NCBI GenBank assembly: GCA_964343305.1
Contig: CAYFJO010000013.1
Location: 1 to 63,064, forward strand
DNA length: 63,064 nt
Origin: CAYFJO01 sp964343305
Lineage (GTDB): Bacteria > Planctomycetota > Planctomycetia > Pirellulales > Pirellulaceae
Reading direction: 5' to 3'
Positions 60,521 to 63,064 of this stretch are shown piece after piece. How positions within the stretch are numbered: the first letter of the stretch is position 1; every line of letters starts with the position of its first letter. A model generated the notes under the pieces. That model was not told where the DNA came from and searched no databases. It saw nothing but the letters and a program-made list of their open reading frames with translations. Made by a program: the position numbers and the translations under genes.

Positions 60521-63013
60521 ATGAGAGTGGAACGCATGCTCCAGATCAACGTCGCCTTCATGGCGGTGTTCGGCACGCTGTTGTTCAGCATGGGGCATCC
60601 GGAGAATAGCGTCAAACTGCCGTTGATGGCGACGTTTGTCGCACTGACATCGGTCATCTTCACCGATGGCTATGGCTGGTTTCGCTTAAACCGCGTGGTC
60701 GCAAACCTGTTTGCCATCGTGGTGGCCGTTTACACGTACATTAAGTTCGACGCGGCCGAACTTGCCGGCGACAAGCTTTTGGAAATCGCCAACCTGCTGG
60801 CCTATCTGCAGTTCATTTTGTTCTACGAAGAAAAGAGCCCGCGAACCTATTCGCACTTGATGGTACTCAGTTTGTTACAAGTCGTCGTCGCGGCGGCGTT
60901 GCATTTGAGCCTGGCGGCTGGCTTGATTCTGGTGCTGTATTTGCTGATGGCCACCAGCACGATGATGTTTTTCTTTTTGTATCGCGAACAAAATCGCGTC
61001 GAGATCGCCAGCGGCAAGATCCCACCTTGGCACGATGCCAGGGCAGCCGCAAGGAAAAACAACGCGGGTAAACGAAACTTTGGCTCGGGTCCGTCCAACC
61101 AACACATCCAAGTCTCCACGGATGTGCAATCGACGATCGCCCGGCAATTGTCGTGGAAGGGGCTGCTGAGACAAGTGGCGGCGATGAGCAGCGTCGCGAT
61201 GTTGATGTCGGTCATCCTTTTTTACAGCATGCCACGGACCGAGGAAGCCGCCTGGCAGGGCGCTCCGGGTGCCGTCGCATCGAAAGTTGGCTTCAATGAC
61301 ACCGTCGAGCTTGCTGAACGCGATCTGATCACGCAGTCCGAACGTGCGGTGATGCGAGTTGCATTTTTTGATCAAGAGACCAACAAACCGTACCCCATTG
61401 CCGGCGAGCCGTACTTTCGTGGCGCGGTCTTGTATGACTATGAAGACTCTGTCTGGCAACCCATGCGTGGTATGACCGCGCCATACGAAGAACGGGTGCG
61501 GACAATTCGGGCCGACCATCCCGGTCTGGTTCGGCAACAGATTCTGCTGGAACCGTATCACAGCAATCGACTGTTCGCGGTGTTTCCCGCACTGCGGGCA
61601 AAATTGGCGGATGGCAGTTCCTCGCCGGATGTTGCCTTTTATGACGATTTGCGGCGCCGGCTGGTCCGCTCGCCACGGATGAGCGTCTCGGAAGGCCAGT
61701 ATCGATACGAGTTGTATACGACGGCCTTCGACAAAAGCGAGCAGATTCCTGTTTTTCCCTATGCCCGGGATCGAAGCAGGACGACCTTCGTAAACGCCGT
61801 CACGATAAGCCAGGAGATGCAGCGGTTGCGGCGCATTGCCGCCTCACAGTTTCCCACGCTCGTCTCCACAGCGGATCAGGTTTTGGACGAGGGTCAGGTG
61901 GACCGGCTCGATCGATGGGCTGTGGCATTCGCATTGCAGGATCATTTCCGAACGACGGAGCAATATACCTATACGTTGGATTTTCGCGAGGTTGAGCGGG
62001 ACGAGTCACTGGATCCGATCGAAGACTTTGTGAAGAACCATCGCACAGGTCATTGCGAGTATTTTGCCAGCGCGTTGATCATGATGTTGCGCAGCCAGGG
62101 AATCCCGGCAAGGATGGTCGTCGGTTACAAGGGAGGCGACTACAACGTGCTGGGCGATTACTATCAAGTGCAAGAAAAGTACGCTCACGCTTGGGTCGAG
62201 GCGTATCTCCACCGCGCCCAACTGAAGGAGTCGTACAATTTGCCGGAGCGCGACCTCTATCTGGGCGCTTGGCTGCGGCTCGACCCGACACCCCTTTCGT
62301 CCGTGTCCGATGCCGAAGAATACTCCGTGACGTTGATGGAACGCGTTGACGAGGCGTTCGACTACTTCAGTTTACTGTGGGCGGATTACGTGCTTGGATT
62401 TAATTCAAAGCGTCAGCAAGAGTCGCTGTACGATCCGCTGAACGAAGACACGCAAGCGACAATTTCGGGAATGCTGGACCCTCGCAAGCTGTGGAACACG
62501 GCGGATGAAGAGTCGAAATCGGCCGCCATGACCTGGATCGGTTGGATGAGTCGGATCCTTGGCGTGTTTGTTGTCGTTTGTTCCGGAGTGTTAGTCTTCA
62601 ATATTTTTCTGGCCTGGCTTGGCCTGAAAAAGAAAAAACGGTCCGGCCGGCTTGCCGCTTTGCTATCGCGCGTGGTTCGACTGGTCGCCCCTGGCATCGC
62701 ACAGTGGATCTACGATCCGGAGTCGTCAGCACGCCAAGCGCACCGGCGGGTTTCGTTTTACGAGCACTTCGTCTCGTTGCTCGCACGACACGATTTACAT
62801 CCCGACGACCACCAGACTCAGCTTGAGTTTGCCGACGCAGTGTCGACGCAGTTCGCCGCCCAGCCTGACTGGCAACATTTGGCCGATTTGCCACACAGAA
62901 TCGTGGATGCCTTCTATCAGGTTCGCTTTGGAAGCGGTACGTTGTCGAGTCAGGAAACGGAGTCGATTCAAAAAGCGCTTGCCGAGATGCAAGTGGCGCT
63001 CTCATCACACTAG
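60521..63013 (+). CDS. TgpA-like membrane transglutaminase/protease
   Basis: 830 residues. About six N-terminal membrane helices, a periplasmic transglutaminase-like domain, one more membrane helix (about 675-700; LGVFVVVCSGVLVFNIFLAW) and a C-terminal domain. The catalytic triad is Cys512 (GHCEYFASALIMMLRSQGIP), His556 (YAHAWVEAYL) and Asp588 (RLDPTPLS). Such proteins follow DUF58 genes in many bacteria and are thought to act on peptides or amines outside the membrane. The start is four bases after the DUF58 stop. The stop TAG is the first three bases of the dispersed repeat copy C. Confidence 0.9.
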   Translation: MRVERMLQINVAFMAVFGTLLFSMGHPENSVKLPLMATFVALTSVIFTDGYGWFRLNRVVANLFAIVVAVYTYIKFDAAELAGDKLLEIANLLAYLQFILFYEEKSPRTYSHLMVLSLLQVVVAAALHLSLAAGLILVLYLLMATSTMMFFFLYREQNRVEIASGKIPPWHDARAAARKNNAGKRNFGSGPSNQHIQVSTDVQSTIARQLSWKGLLRQVAAMSSVAMLMSVILFYSMPRTEEAAWQGAPGAVASKVGFNDTVELAERDLITQSERAVMRVAFFDQETNKPYPIAGEPYFRGAVLYDYEDSVWQPMRGMTAPYEERVRTIRADHPGLVRQQILLEPYHSNRLFAVFPALRAKLADGSSSPDVAFYDDLRRRLVRSPRMSVSEGQYRYELYTTAFDKSEQIPVFPYARDRSRTTFVNAVTISQEMQRLRRIAASQFPTLVSTADQVLDEGQVDRLDRWAVAFALQDHFRTTEQYTYTLDFREVERDESLDPIEDFVKNHRTGHCEYFASALIMMLRSQGIPARMVVGYKGGDYNVLGDYYQVQEKYAHAWVEAYLHRAQLKESYNLPERDLYLGAWLRLDPTPLSSVSDAEEYSVTLMERVDEAFDYFSLLWADYVLGFNSKRQQESLYDPLNEDTQATISGMLDPRKLWNTADEESKSAAMTWIGWMSRILGVFVVVCSGVLVFNIFLAWLGLKKKKRSGRLAALLSRVVRLVAPGIAQWIYDPESSARQAHRRVSFYEHFVSLLARHDLHPDDHQTQLEFADAVSTQFAAQPDWQHLADLPHRIVDAFYQVRFGSGTLSSQETESIQKALAEMQVALSSH

Positions 63014-63064
63014 CCCGGATTATTCATGAACTGCCGTCCAAACGACGTAATGTTCTCTGTGAAA
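63011..63064 (+). repeat. Dispersed MITE-like element, copy C, cut by the window end
   Basis: Begins TAGCCCGGATTATTCATGAA, the complete terminal arm, and goes on with GTCCAAACGACGTAATG as in copies A and B. Confidence 0.85.

Noticed and set aside
1..63064. tRNA, rRNA and known riboswitch genes
   Set aside because: None could be recognised by eye; a covariance search was not possible.

Overview
The window looks like a chromosome segment of a planctomycete, most likely a Pirellula/Rhodopirellula-type member of the Pirellulales. The reasons are gene content and style: a giant extracellular protein with a planctomycete LEPR-like N-terminus, a ceramidase-like hydrolase, SMP-30 and NHL propellers, a PQQ-propeller, a propeller-cytochrome c fusion, a Gfo/Idh/MocA oxidoreductase, a sodium:solute symporter with a small companion protein, a squalene-cyclase-like toroid protein beside MoxR/DUF58/transglutaminase genes, and many palindromic intergenic repeats. 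No rRNA, tRNA or CRISPR array was recognised.

Layout. 1-12.2 kb: secreted proteins (propeller, ceramidase-like), three His-rich proteins and a VWA protein, a 5'-truncated CzcC-type efflux gene and a decayed HGG-type metal-binding gene. Together these suggest a partly decayed metal-handling region. It also holds a three-gene operon of a cytoplasmic trypsin-like protease, a membrane coiled-coil protein and an unknown protein, and a small-protein/HNH pair. 12.3-20 kb: M20 amidohydrolase, a GNAT-cyclic-nucleotide-domain fusion, an oxidoreductase, and a three-gene set fitting trans-4-hydroxyproline catabolism (DapA-family deaminase, epimerase, FAD dehydrogenase). 20-25 kb: a second, truncated HNH pair, then a tightly coupled serine recombinase/ParB/RepB operon with a winged-helix gene upstream, the best mobile or otherwise undescribed system here. 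25.4-28.5 kb: thiolase and acyl-CoA synthetase. 28.7-40.7 kb: secreted propellers, a TMTC-like glycosyltransferase with TPRs, P-loop kinase, MFS transporter, EVE protein, PQQ propeller, cytochrome and HtrA-like protease. 41.3-48.8 kb: REC-GGDEF-CBS diguanylate cyclase, symporter, MazG-like protein, GlgX and FKBP. 49-54.8 kb: one 1914-residue mosaic secreted protein. 55.4-63 kb: toroid protein, MoxR, DUF58 and transglutaminase.

Repeats and assembly. Palindromic repeats occupy many intergenic stretches. Copies of the same family keep the loop and flanks but change both stem arms in a compensatory way, and some palindromes are nested inside arms of another. A roughly 180-bp element with terminal inverted repeats occurs complete once and partly twice. 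Several genes take their stop codon or C-terminal tail from a repeat. Two of the three 100-N gaps are flanked by identical 55-bp sequence; removing the gap and one copy restores the ceramidase-like gene and the acyl-CoA synthetase gene. The third gap ends at half of a palindromic repeat.
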